Source: Prevotella sp. P5-50 (lineage in GTDB: Bacteria; Bacteroidota; Bacteroidia; Bacteroidales; Bacteroidaceae). Taken from it: a DNA stretch of 64,000 bases. Shown here in pieces: positions 9,048-17,707 of the stretch (within the stretch, counting starts at the first letter, position 1; every line of letters begins with the position of its first letter). A program made the position numbers and the translations under genes. The stretch is from the NCBI RefSeq assembly GCF_002251295.1, contig NZ_NPJA01000035.1, positions 30,319 through 94,318 on the forward strand, given 5' to 3'. The notes under the pieces are model-generated. The model was not told the DNA's origin. It did no database searches and saw only the letters and a list, made by a program, of their open reading frames with translations.

Positions 9048-9961
9048 CGTATAGTATTGATATCGAACGGTGTTGCTTGATATACGTAATAGTTGATCCA
9101 ATTGTTATAAAACAGATTGGCGTGGGCCCTCCATGTGACAAGGGGCTCGTTGGATGGATTATTGTCTTTATAATAGTTCTTGGGCAAATCCACATCGTCA
9201 CGTATGCCACAGTCTCGTCGATACTCCTTGTCAAGAGTATTGGGAGCATATTCCAGATGGCCGGTAATAAAGAACTCTCTACCCTCTCGCGCCATCACAA
9301 TACTCACTCCGCTTTCCGGTGATTCGGCAATCAGACTCAGCTCATGCTGCTTTTCTATGTCTTCGCGATGAATCTCGGTATGTCGGCTATGCGGCATCTG
9401 AAACACATCGTCAAAGCCTCGGAAGATAGGGAGCTTGGACTGTAATGTATGTTGGGGGAATACGCCAAACATTTTCTTGGGCAACTGGTATTTCGGCACT
9501 CCGTAATGGTAGTACAATCCCGCCTGCGCAGCCCAGCAGATATATAATGTACTAGTCACGTGCGTACGTGCCCATGAGAATATTTCTGTCATTTCATCCC
9601 AATAGGTGACATCTTCAAAATCAAGAGTCTCGACGGGTGCACCGGTAATAATCATGCCATCATAACGCTCCTTGCGCATCTGCTGGAAATCTCGGTAGAA
9701 CATCATCATGTGTTCGATTGGGGTGTTCTTTGGCGTGTGGCTTCTGAGTTTCATGAAGCTCACTTCCAACTGCAAGGGTGTATTTGAAAGCAGACGGATC
9801 AGGTCTGTCTCAGTAGTTATCTTCAATGGCATCAGATTGAGAATCACAATCTTCAACGGGCGGATATCCTGCATGTGGGCGCGTGAATCGTCCATCACAA
9901 AAATGTTTTCCTTTTTCAGCAACTCTATTGCCGGTAATTGATCTGGTAATTTTAAAGGCAT
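9044..9961 (-). CDS. metA: Homoserine O-acyltransferase MetA, predicted acetyl-CoA type
   Basis: 305 residues, MetA fold. The catalytic Cys is C142 in YICWAAQAG and the conserved EYRRD segment is near residue 250. Position 111 is Glu (GAPVE). In characterised MetA proteins Glu111 goes with acetyl-CoA use and Gly111 with succinyl-CoA, so this enzyme probably makes O-acetylhomoserine for methionine synthesis. It is 60 bases downstream of the PP2C gene on the same strand and overlaps the U32 gene. No S-box or other riboswitch is obvious in the short leader. Confidence 0.93.
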   Translation of the reverse strand: MPLKLPDQLPAIELLKKENIFVMDDSRAHMQDIRPLKIVILNLMPLKITTETDLIRLLSNTPLQLEVSFMKLRSHTPKNTPIEHMMMFYRDFQQMRKERYDGMIITGAPVETLDFEDVTYWDEMTEIFSWARTHVTSTLYICWAAQAGLYYHYGVPKYQLPKKMFGVFPQHTLQSKLPIFRGFDDVFQMPHSRHTEIHREDIEKQHELSLIAESPESGVSIVMAREGREFFITGHLEYAPNTLDKEYRRDCGIRDDVDLPKNYYKDNNPSNEPLVTWRAHANLFYNNWINYYVYQATPFDINTIR

Positions 9962-9971
9962 GTTTCTTTCA

Positions 9972-10017
9972 GTTTACTTTTTCAACACAATCTTTTTCAA
10001 TACAATCTTTTTTATAT
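9972..10017 (-). repeat. 15-base tandem repeat in the metA leader
   Basis: On the minus strand, AAAAAGATTGT(A/G)TTG occurs twice head to tail, followed by a partial third copy (AAAAAG), between the PP2C stop and metA. Purpose unknown; it may be a slippage product. Confidence 0.6.
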
Positions 10018-10021
10018 ATCC

Positions 10022-10777
10022 TCAATGGCTCTCAGCAACAGCAACAACACAAGCCGACACGTTGTCGAAACCTCCGGCTGTGATAGCTGCCTCACACAAA
10101 GCGTTGGCATCCTTCCCTTCATTGAGTAATTTTTCTATATGTTCATCATCTACCATATCGCTGAGTCCGTCAGAACACAACAGGAAGGTACAACCAGCTT
10201 TTACATCATTGGTAAACTCGGTAAAGTCGAGAAACGAGGTGGTACATCCTGCTCCGATACAGTTGGTGATGACGTTGGAATGGCGTTTTACACCAGTCAT
10301 TTCGTTCAGACTGTGGTCTGTCGTGATTTGCTTCAGTTTACCATCTGACAGCATATACAGACGACTGTCTCCGCAGTTCATCCAGAAATAGTTTCCTTCG
10401 TAATATAGTATTCCAACGAGTGTGGTACCCATTTCCTGAAGCGTGCGGTCTTCAACACCACGCGAAGAGATGATCTTATTGATGGAAACGAGCCACTCCA
10501 CCATAGCTTCACACAAGGCACCTTCGCTCAGATGTGCAGGTAGGTCGTGGATGAAGAAATGTAGATTTCTTAGCGTCTCCTCGCTGGCAACTTCTCCGGC
10601 ATTATGTCCGCCCATTCCGTCTGCCAAAGCCACAATAAAACGATCCTTGTTTTCTGTAAAGAACTGCAAGTCACAGGCCTCACTCCTTACATACTTGTTT
10701 TCCACCAGAATCATATCCTCATTATTGCTTCGAATACATCCGACACGACTCGATGCAGTTATCGTTATCTTACTCAT
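10022..10777 (-). CDS. PP2C-family Ser/Thr protein phosphatase
   Basis: 251 residues, a minimal bacterial PP2C catalytic domain. Metal-binding motifs are visible: RSNNEDM (D21), ALADGMGGHNAGE (D53), TTDHSLNEM, LLCSDGLSD and GGFDNVSA. It removes phosphate from Ser/Thr using two Mn/Mg ions. It is the last gene of the kinase-AAA-FHA cluster, 14 bases after the FHA gene, so the likely substrates are the kinase at 14744-17707 and its targets. No membrane segment. Function of the pair is inferred from linkage. Confidence 0.92.
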   Translation of the reverse strand: MSKITITASSRVGCIRSNNEDMILVENKYVRSEACDLQFFTENKDRFIVALADGMGGHNAGEVASEETLRNLHFFIHDLPAHLSEGALCEAMVEWLVSINKIISSRGVEDRTLQEMGTTLVGILYYEGNYFWMNCGDSRLYMLSDGKLKQITTDHSLNEMTGVKRHSNVITNCIGAGCTTSFLDFTEFTNDVKAGCTFLLCSDGLSDMVDDEHIEKLLNEGKDANALCEAAITAGGFDNVSACVVAVAESH

Positions 10778-10791
10778 ATCTTATCTTATCA

Positions 10792-11382
10792 TTATTTTAT
10801 ACTTACTTGTAAACTGACATTTGCTATGGTCAGAATATCTCCATTCTTAACAGACATCGGCACATCGGGCAACAGATCCCGTTGGTTCAGCTTCGTTCCG
10901 TTTGAAGAATGCTTGTCTATGACACACCATCCAGAATCTTGTTTGAAGAGCAGTTGGGCATGAACACCCGATACATACATGTTGTTGCTGAAGAATTTTG
11001 CGTATGGACCTTGTCGGCGTCCTATGACAGCCCCGTTCACTCCTACGATACGGATGGCTAAAGAAGAGTTGTATAACAACAGCATGGGCATTCCCTTGAT
11101 TTGCGGGACATCGTTGGGAATTGTTTCCATATTGCCCCTCGTTGCCTGACCGATGCTTACCGACTGGCTGACAAACGACGTTGACAAGGAGGTCATATTA
11201 TTGCGCTCTTCCCGCTTCTTCTGTAATTCATCGTAACTGATCATCAGACCGCCACAATGGGTACAGCGATGACCCAGTCCTACCCTACCACAACTGCTGC
11301 AATAGAGTAATGCCTGACCACATTGATCGCAGAAGCGCGAATCGTCGTCGATCTCTTCTTTACAATTAGGACATATTATCAT
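10792..11382 (-). CDS. Zinc-ribbon plus FHA domain protein
   Basis: 196 residues. Residues 1-45 form a double zinc ribbon (CPNC, CDQCG, CSSCG, CTHCG). A linker of about 50 residues rich in Ser/Thr follows, with several sites that could be phosphorylated. Residues about 100-196 are an FHA domain with the canonical GRR, SGVHAQ and SSNGTK motifs, which bind phosphothreonine. Sitting between a kinase/AAA pair and a phosphatase, it is the likely phospho-reader of the module. Both neighbours are close (50 and 14 bases), consistent with one transcript. Confidence 0.9.
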   Translation of the reverse strand: MIICPNCKEEIDDDSRFCDQCGQALLYCSSCGRVGLGHRCTHCGGLMISYDELQKKREERNNMTSLSTSFVSQSVSIGQATRGNMETIPNDVPQIKGMPMLLLYNSSLAIRIVGVNGAVIGRRQGPYAKFFSNNMYVSGVHAQLLFKQDSGWCVIDKHSSNGTKLNQRDLLPDVPMSVKNGDILTIANVSLQVSIK

Positions 11383-11432
11383 AATTTCTTTTCTACGTAG
11401 ATTCTTATTTTATTTGCAATTCCCCTCACGAC

Positions 11433-14400
11433 CTACACGTCACAGATGTCTTCTGGCATAATGGTCTGATAGGTTTCTTTGGTCACCTCCTGCATACCGC
11501 TGACTCTGACGGAGAGTTGCTGGATGGTTGCATCGAGCAGGTTGCGCATTTCTCGTGCATTACCGAAATGCTGATCCTTCGATACCACTTTTCTGCAGAT
11601 CAGGTCCATCAACTTAAATTCAGCTGCTGGCGACAAGGTGTAATTGTCTTTCTGTGCCATCTTCTTGAAAATGGCCAGCAACTCGTCTTCATTATAGTCG
11701 TCTATCTGCATCTTATGTGTGAAACGGCTGGCAAGACCTGGATTGGTCATCAGGAAATTTTCCATCTGATCCTTATAGCCTGCAGCAATAACCACAAACT
11801 TGCCACGGTCGTCTTCCATCCGTTTCATCAACGTATCGATGGCTTCCTTACCATACTGGTCGTTTTCTGCCGATAGCGTATAGGCTTCGTCGATAAACAG
11901 GATGCCGCCCATGGCTTTGTCACACATATTATTGACGATCTTGGGAGTCTCGCCCATGTATTTTCCTACCAACGTGGCACGACTCACTTCCACCACGTGA
12001 CTTGTCGGGAGAATCTCCATGCTTTGCAACACTTCTCCCATCTTACGGGCGATAGTGGTCTTTCCCGTTCCGGGATTACCCATCAGGATGAAGTTCATAG
12101 ACATCTGCTGCACTTTTCCTGCGCCCATGGCGGCACGTTGCTTCATGAACATGCTCTGTACTGCCAGACGACGGATCATGTTCTTGACCGAACGCATGCC
12201 CACAAACTCGTCCAGTTCTGACAATACTTCGTCCAATGGGCGTGCTTGCTCGTTACGTCCGTCTGCCAAATCGTCTTCCACGATTTTGAACATATCTTCC
12301 TGATTGAAATTCGGATCGCTCATCTGTTTCATCAGGCGCTGGCTTTGTTTCTCTACTGCCGAGTTGAAAAGGCGGCGTGCCTCTCGCGCATTACCGAAAT
12401 TCTTATCCCGTCGCAGATACATCTGCTCAAACTGCCGGTGAATGGCGTTGGTGGTTGATGCATCGATGGTGAATTTCTTTGCCGTCGCCATATTGATGAA
12501 AATCTGCGTCAACTCATCTGGCGTATAATCGTCGAAATGGATGGTCTGGGTAAAACGACTCTTCAGTCCGGGGTTAGAACTGATGAAATCATGCATCTGG
12601 TCCGTATATCCGGCAACAATACAGATGAACTTTCCACGGTCATCCTCCAAACGCTTCAACAGGGTGTCTATGGCTTCACTACCGAATGTGTCGGCATCGC
12701 TGGTCTTGAGCGTATAGGCCTCGTCGATAAACAATACGCCTCCCAAGGCTGAATCGATCACCTGGTTGGTCTTAATAGCTGTCTGTCCGGAATAGCCCGC
12801 TACGAGTTTGCTGCGGTCGGCTTCTACAAGCTGACCTTTCGACAGGATTCCGAGTGTACGAAACACATCTGCCATGATGCGGGCAACGGTAGTCTTACCG
12901 GTTCCCGGATTTCCTGTAAACACATAGTGTTTTCCCTGGAATGTATCCGTCTCTCCACGGCGAATCTGCAGATTGAGAAACGAAACAAGATTGGAAATCT
13001 CCTGTTTTACCGCAGCAAGACCCACCATGCCATGGAGCTTCTCGAGACACTCGTCGTAGTTGACACTCTTGGGAGCCTGATAGGGAATATCCACCTGCTC
13101 TATCGTCATCAACTGCTGATTGTCGAGACTGTTGATGTCAAGGCGTTGCAGACGTTCTGCCTGACGGGTACAGATTTTGTCAAACAACTGACGCATCGTG
13201 CGGCCGTTGGCAAAATCCTTGTCGCGCGACTGATACATCTCCTTGATCATCTTGCGCGCCAATCCTTCTGCCGCCTCGCTAAATTCGTATTTCTTCTCCT
13301 TGGCAAACATGTTCATGATGTCGAAAAGTTGCTCTGGAGAGTAGTCTTCTATATTCAGGAAATAGCTGAATCGACTTCTGAAACCCACGTTGATACGGAA
13401 CAGATTTTCCATCTCCGACCGATAACCTGCGGCAATAACAACAAATTTGCCGCGGTCGTCCTCCATTCGTTTCATCAGCTGTTCAAGGGCCTGCGCTCCT
13501 TGCGTGTCGCGCTCGCCCGTCTGACTGAGTGGCGCCAGCGTATAGGCTTCGTCCACGAAAAGGATGCCGCCCATGGCCTTATCACACAGGCGATCTACGA
13601 TCTTCGGAGTCTCGCCCTGGTATGGACTCACCATCTTCGACCGGTCGGCTTCTACCACATGACCGCTGTCGAGATAACCTATCGACTCCAGTATCTCGCC
13701 CAGTTTCCGGGCGATGGTCGTCTTACCGGTTCCGGGATTACCCGTCAGCACGATATGTATGCCGGCTTTCTCTTGATCGCCGAGTCCCCGTTGTGCACGT
13801 TCCACACTATTCTTCACGCTATAGGCAATCTCGCGCACGGTCTTCTTGACTTCATCCATTCCGATGAAGCAGTCAAGGTCTTTGAGAATGTCATCCACAG
13901 AACGTTCTGCAGGAACATATCCTCTGATGTCACACTCCTCAACGGTATCGGCTTGGGCTCCTCTGCTGATGAAAGAGGTGAAGATATCTTCTGCGGTCTT
14001 CACGGCAAGATGTCCGTATCCGAAGGTCTCGTCCTTGATCTTCAGTTGATACTGGAAGAACCGTTGCAACTTATGTTCTGCAGCCTGGGTAAAGGAGGTT
14101 ATGGCGTATTTCTTCCGTAACTCCAGTTTACAGATCTCACAGAGTTCTGCATAGCCTGGTGCAGGCAACCGGAAAGTATATTTGAAGCGGTTCTGCGCCG
14201 CAGGATTATTGCTCAGGAAATCGTCAAGTCCCTTGGGAAGTCCCGAAATGATCACGATAGGATTCTCGTTCCATTTGTCCATTTCCACAAACAACTTGTC
14301 GAGCGGGTTGACCTGATTGGAATAACGGTCTGGCAACAGTTTCTGTACGTTGTCAAAGAAGAGAATACCGTTGCGCGCCTTTTTCACATTATCGTCCCAT

Positions 14401-14741
14401 TTATCCACGAAACGCTGGTAATCCACGGCGTCAACCATGGTCAACTTGGGTTTCTCGATAATCTTATGTTGATAGAAATAGTCGCGAATGACCTCGGCCA
14501 AGGCGGTCTTTCCCGTACCTGTCTCACCAATAATAATGGTATTGATGCTCAACCGGATATTGACAATATCCTTGCGCGATTGTAAATAGGTATAGGTATC
14601 TACTACGGTCTTCAACTGACGCTTCACCTCGTCAAGACCGACCATGCGGTCAAGCACGTGTTTTGTGGCAAGAGGTTGGCCGCACCACTTGCAGAATTTC
14701 GCTATCGAGCGATTTTCTTTATGACATTTCTCACAGACCAT
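11433..14741 (-). CDS. AAA+ ATPase with zinc ribbon and four AAA modules
   Basis: 1102 residues. An N-terminal zinc ribbon (CEKC, CKWCG; residues 3-21) is followed by four AAA modules with P-loops near residues 72 (GETGTGKT), 332, 610 and 889 (all GNPGTGKT). Modules 2-4 have CbxX/CfqX-type Walker B segments (FVDEAYTL or FIDEAYTL). Module 1 has FFDN instead, lacking the catalytic Glu, so it may bind but not hydrolyse ATP. The CbxX/CfqX type occurs in Rubisco activase CbbX and EccA of type VII secretion, which remodel proteins. Four modules in one chain is unusual. It starts 2 bases after the kinase stop. Target unknown. Confidence 0.93.
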   Translation of the reverse strand: MVCEKCHKENRSIAKFCKWCGQPLATKHVLDRMVGLDEVKRQLKTVVDTYTYLQSRKDIVNIRLSINTIIIGETGTGKTALAEVIRDYFYQHKIIEKPKLTMVDAVDYQRFVDKWDDNVKKARNGILFFDNVQKLLPDRYSNQVNPLDKLFVEMDKWNENPIVIISGLPKGLDDFLSNNPAAQNRFKYTFRLPAPGYAELCEICKLELRKKYAITSFTQAAEHKLQRFFQYQLKIKDETFGYGHLAVKTAEDIFTSFISRGAQADTVEECDIRGYVPAERSVDDILKDLDCFIGMDEVKKTVREIAYSVKNSVERAQRGLGDQEKAGIHIVLTGNPGTGKTTIARKLGEILESIGYLDSGHVVEADRSKMVSPYQGETPKIVDRLCDKAMGGILFVDEAYTLAPLSQTGERDTQGAQALEQLMKRMEDDRGKFVVIAAGYRSEMENLFRINVGFRSRFSYFLNIEDYSPEQLFDIMNMFAKEKKYEFSEAAEGLARKMIKEMYQSRDKDFANGRTMRQLFDKICTRQAERLQRLDINSLDNQQLMTIEQVDIPYQAPKSVNYDECLEKLHGMVGLAAVKQEISNLVSFLNLQIRRGETDTFQGKHYVFTGNPGTGKTTVARIMADVFRTLGILSKGQLVEADRSKLVAGYSGQTAIKTNQVIDSALGGVLFIDEAYTLKTSDADTFGSEAIDTLLKRLEDDRGKFICIVAGYTDQMHDFISSNPGLKSRFTQTIHFDDYTPDELTQIFINMATAKKFTIDASTTNAIHRQFEQMYLRRDKNFGNAREARRLFNSAVEKQSQRLMKQMSDPNFNQEDMFKIVEDDLADGRNEQARPLDEVLSELDEFVGMRSVKNMIRRLAVQSMFMKQRAAMGAGKVQQMSMNFILMGNPGTGKTTIARKMGEVLQSMEILPTSHVVEVSRATLVGKYMGETPKIVNNMCDKAMGGILFIDEAYTLSAENDQYGKEAIDTLMKRMEDDRGKFVVIAAGYKDQMENFLMTNPGLASRFTHKMQIDDYNEDELLAIFKKMAQKDNYTLSPAAEFKLMDLICRKVVSKDQHFGNAREMRNLLDATIQQLSVRVSGMQEVTKETYQTIMPEDICDV

Positions 14742-14743
14742 AA

Positions 14744-17707
14744 TTATTCTACATCTCTTTGCAACTGATTGACAACTTTGGTAGGATTGAGCCGCCAGTT
14801 GTCCAAATCAGGATTCTTCACATTCAATAGCTTCGGGCTATAGACCAGCAGTTCCATGACCATGATGAGCACCATGACAGACCACAGCAGGTAGTGGGCT
14901 ACCGACTCTCCGCTGATGGAACGTATCTGATTGGAGACATCGTCCAACAGTCCGAACTTAGAACCCTTAAACCGATAACTCTTCTGTCTGAAGGTGAAGT
15001 ACAAGGGTTCCAGCAGGGAGGTCTTGATGTCGTCGTCCATCACCTCGTCTATCAGGTTTCCGTCATTACGTCTTTCCTTCCGGTAGTCGGTAAAATAGCA
15101 GATGGCCATATATACGGCTGTAATGACGATTACTACCGGGACAAACATAGCGGGGGCCGTTTTCTGCGTATGCCGCAGAATGGCCACAGGAATATAGGTA
15201 GAGAAGAGTCCCAGACTTCCCCATAATGCCGAGAGCACGAATCCGAAACCGTGGAAATAGGCTCTCATGGCTATGATAAGTGCCATGATTCCTCCCACAG
15301 GCAGTACGATGGTGAGTCCGGCATGTTCCAGCAAATACTCGCGTCCGCTGATGCCGCAGACCGCCAGCATCAGAACCCACAGTACGCATAGCGCATAAAA
15401 GACCATGCGCAACATGCGTTCCTTCATATTGGCGCGGATATAATCGCCATGCACGCGTTCAAATTTCTGCGCGGTTTGTGTTTTCGCCTCACAATACCTT
15501 TTATAATAGGTCTGCGTCTGGTCTATCTCTCCTAACGCCAGTATCCATTGTTCCAGACTCCGTTCGTAACTGTATGACTCGCGGAAGTCTTCTTTCGGAT
15601 TCTCGTGGTAGAAGATCGACATCCATTGCTTCAACGCACCCCGTTGGAGTTCGCCAATGAGTACTGTACGTTTCCCATACTGCTGCATCGCCTTGACATC
15701 ATGCAGTTCGATACCGTCCTCCAACATATAGGTTGGACAGACGCCGAGCATCATGCAGAAGCGATAGGCTGCCGTACGGAGGTCGTAAACTCCCAGGCGT
15801 TCGGTATTCTCATCGCTCGACATGTCGAAACATGAACGTGCCATATTGATTTGTTCCATCCATCCGTGCAACTGTGCGAAATAATGGAATCGGCCGTCGG
15901 GGTCTGAGTAATCGGCTATGGCTGCCGCAAAATCCTCATCATTACTATGCTGGGTATCGTGAAGCAAAGCGAGAAGACAGGCGCCAACGGCATCTGGAGT
16001 TTGTGCTTCGCGCAGGTCGAATGCCGCGTTGCGGTCGATATTATACAACACCTTATACCCCAGCGCCTTTGAAGGCTGCTGTCCTTCTGTCATGATGCGC
16101 AACGACTCACAGGCCATGCGATCTTCGTGTGCATACATCCACGACAGCAGGCGTCCGTCGCTCAGCGCCATCCATTCGTCGTCTGTACAGTCTTCATACC
16201 CGTAGGCTCTGACGATTTCCGAGATGTTGGATGATGGATATTTCGGAAGAAACGGTATTTCGCTATCTACCTCATAGGCCAACTGGAGTATCGCCTTACG
16301 CGAGTCTAAGTGGCTGTCTTCGCGGAAATAACTTCTGAGGCGTTCAATATTAGCTGTTGAATGGCTTTCAAGATACAGGAACAGGCTGTCATTTTCGTTC
16401 TTCAGGGCCAGCGCATATTCATCGGAGGCTGCAAGTACAGAGATGACCACACTGTGAAGGTTGTCACATAGCTTGCCTCGGAGGTCCCGATACGGATAGG
16501 TAGGCTCCATGGCGTAGATGGCCGACATCAGACCTGCTGTCTGATCGACAGGATAGCGATTGCTGACGATATCCTTCAACGTAGCGCTAAGTTTTACATT
16601 ACCACATTGTTCCAACCAACTGGTAATGTGACCGTTATAGAGATAGTTGATGGCAAGTTTCTCGTTATCTACCAACAAGGGGATGAGTTCATGCACATTA
16701 TCCGCCACAAGGTTGCGCTCTGGATCTACCACGAAACTGCGATATTTCAGAAGTGGCGATGAAATATCCACGGGGACATTCTCTCCCAGGAACCAGCGCT
16801 CCACATGATTGTAGTCCCATCTGCTCTTTGGGTTGACAGCCGTCAGACCCAGTACGATCATCTTGACGCGTTCTGGCAGTTCGTTGATTCTTGGCAGACG
16901 TCCTTCGTTTTTCTTGCGCATCATCACGCGCTCATTTTGGCTGAACGGACTCTCTCCGAGCCACAGGGTCATCAAGGCGATTCCCAGCGAGTAGCTATCT
17001 ACCGAAGGCGTAATCTCCACCTCGCCGTCAATCACGTCGTTATACATCTCCGGTGCTGCATAGGCAGGGGTACGCGCTTGTGTGGTCTTATGCATATCTT
17101 CATCGTCACGTATCACACTTGAGATGCCGAAGTCGCCAAGCACCAATTGCGTGTGATTCTCATCGCGGAAGAAGAAATTACTAGGTTTGATGTCTTTGTG
17201 GATGATATTGTTGTTGTGGCAATATTCCAAGGCTGCTGCGGCTTGCAGGGCAATACGTCTGAACTGATTGAAGTTACCGTCAAGGTCGTATTCTCCAAGA
17301 TTACCTCCTCGCAGATATTCCATCAGTTCGTAGTCTCGGTTTTTGCCGTCAACGTATGTCTTGCCGTAATCCTGCACTTTGACAACCATTTCCATGTCAA
17401 AGTTCTGAATGATGCGCATCAACGTCTTGTTGATGCTGAAGTTGGGGTAATAGAGTTTCAGCACCTTCTCCCCTTCTCCGTCTTTCACCAGAAACACCTG
17501 TGCTTCACCAGAATGGTCGCTCAGACATTTGATATTCTGATAACATTTGCCTTTGAGAATGAAATCTCCTGTCTTTTCTTCATCGTCATTGGCAATTCTA
17601 TTGGTACGAATGGTTTGGTCATCCGCCATGGCAGATGCCTGTACACGAAACGTTGCCTGTTGGACCTGTTGTGTCTGTTCCGGATTTACGATGGTCTTGT
17701 CTGTCAT
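14744..17707 (-). CDS. Transmembrane Ser/Thr protein kinase
   Basis: 987 residues. The Hanks-type kinase domain spans about residues 55-310: Lys84 (VLKLYY), HKDIKPSN (H170-D172), GDFG (191-194) and APE (218-220). The activation loop between GDFG and APE has several Thr. The middle (about 320-770) is a long helical region with no family I recognise. Four to five hydrophobic segments follow (about 785-880 and 935-960), then a short tail. The catalytic domain is therefore N-terminal and cytoplasmic, with the C-terminus membrane-embedded, the reverse of PknB-type kinases. It overlaps the zinc-ribbon gene by 4 bases and abuts the AAA gene. Confidence 0.92.
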   Translation of the reverse strand: MTDKTIVNPEQTQQVQQATFRVQASAMADDQTIRTNRIANDDEEKTGDFILKGKCYQNIKCLSDHSGEAQVFLVKDGEGEKVLKLYYPNFSINKTLMRIIQNFDMEMVVKVQDYGKTYVDGKNRDYELMEYLRGGNLGEYDLDGNFNQFRRIALQAAAALEYCHNNNIIHKDIKPSNFFFRDENHTQLVLGDFGISSVIRDDEDMHKTTQARTPAYAAPEMYNDVIDGEVEITPSVDSYSLGIALMTLWLGESPFSQNERVMMRKKNEGRLPRINELPERVKMIVLGLTAVNPKSRWDYNHVERWFLGENVPVDISSPLLKYRSFVVDPERNLVADNVHELIPLLVDNEKLAINYLYNGHITSWLEQCGNVKLSATLKDIVSNRYPVDQTAGLMSAIYAMEPTYPYRDLRGKLCDNLHSVVISVLAASDEYALALKNENDSLFLYLESHSTANIERLRSYFREDSHLDSRKAILQLAYEVDSEIPFLPKYPSSNISEIVRAYGYEDCTDDEWMALSDGRLLSWMYAHEDRMACESLRIMTEGQQPSKALGYKVLYNIDRNAAFDLREAQTPDAVGACLLALLHDTQHSNDEDFAAAIADYSDPDGRFHYFAQLHGWMEQINMARSCFDMSSDENTERLGVYDLRTAAYRFCMMLGVCPTYMLEDGIELHDVKAMQQYGKRTVLIGELQRGALKQWMSIFYHENPKEDFRESYSYERSLEQWILALGEIDQTQTYYKRYCEAKTQTAQKFERVHGDYIRANMKERMLRMVFYALCVLWVLMLAVCGISGREYLLEHAGLTIVLPVGGIMALIIAMRAYFHGFGFVLSALWGSLGLFSTYIPVAILRHTQKTAPAMFVPVVIVITAVYMAICYFTDYRKERRNDGNLIDEVMDDDIKTSLLEPLYFTFRQKSYRFKGSKFGLLDDVSNQIRSISGESVAHYLLWSVMVLIMVMELLVYSPKLLNVKNPDLDNWRLNPTKVVNQLQRDVE

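Noticed and set aside
9962..10021. SAM riboswitch before metA
   Set aside because: The leader is only 60 bases and consists of an A/T-rich tandem repeat; no S-box stems are visible.
12927..14120. Long plus-strand ORF (397 codons) opposite the AAA+ gene
   Set aside because: It is the antisense shadow of a gene with perfect AAA motifs; its own translation has no domain logic, and no promoter or start signal is present.
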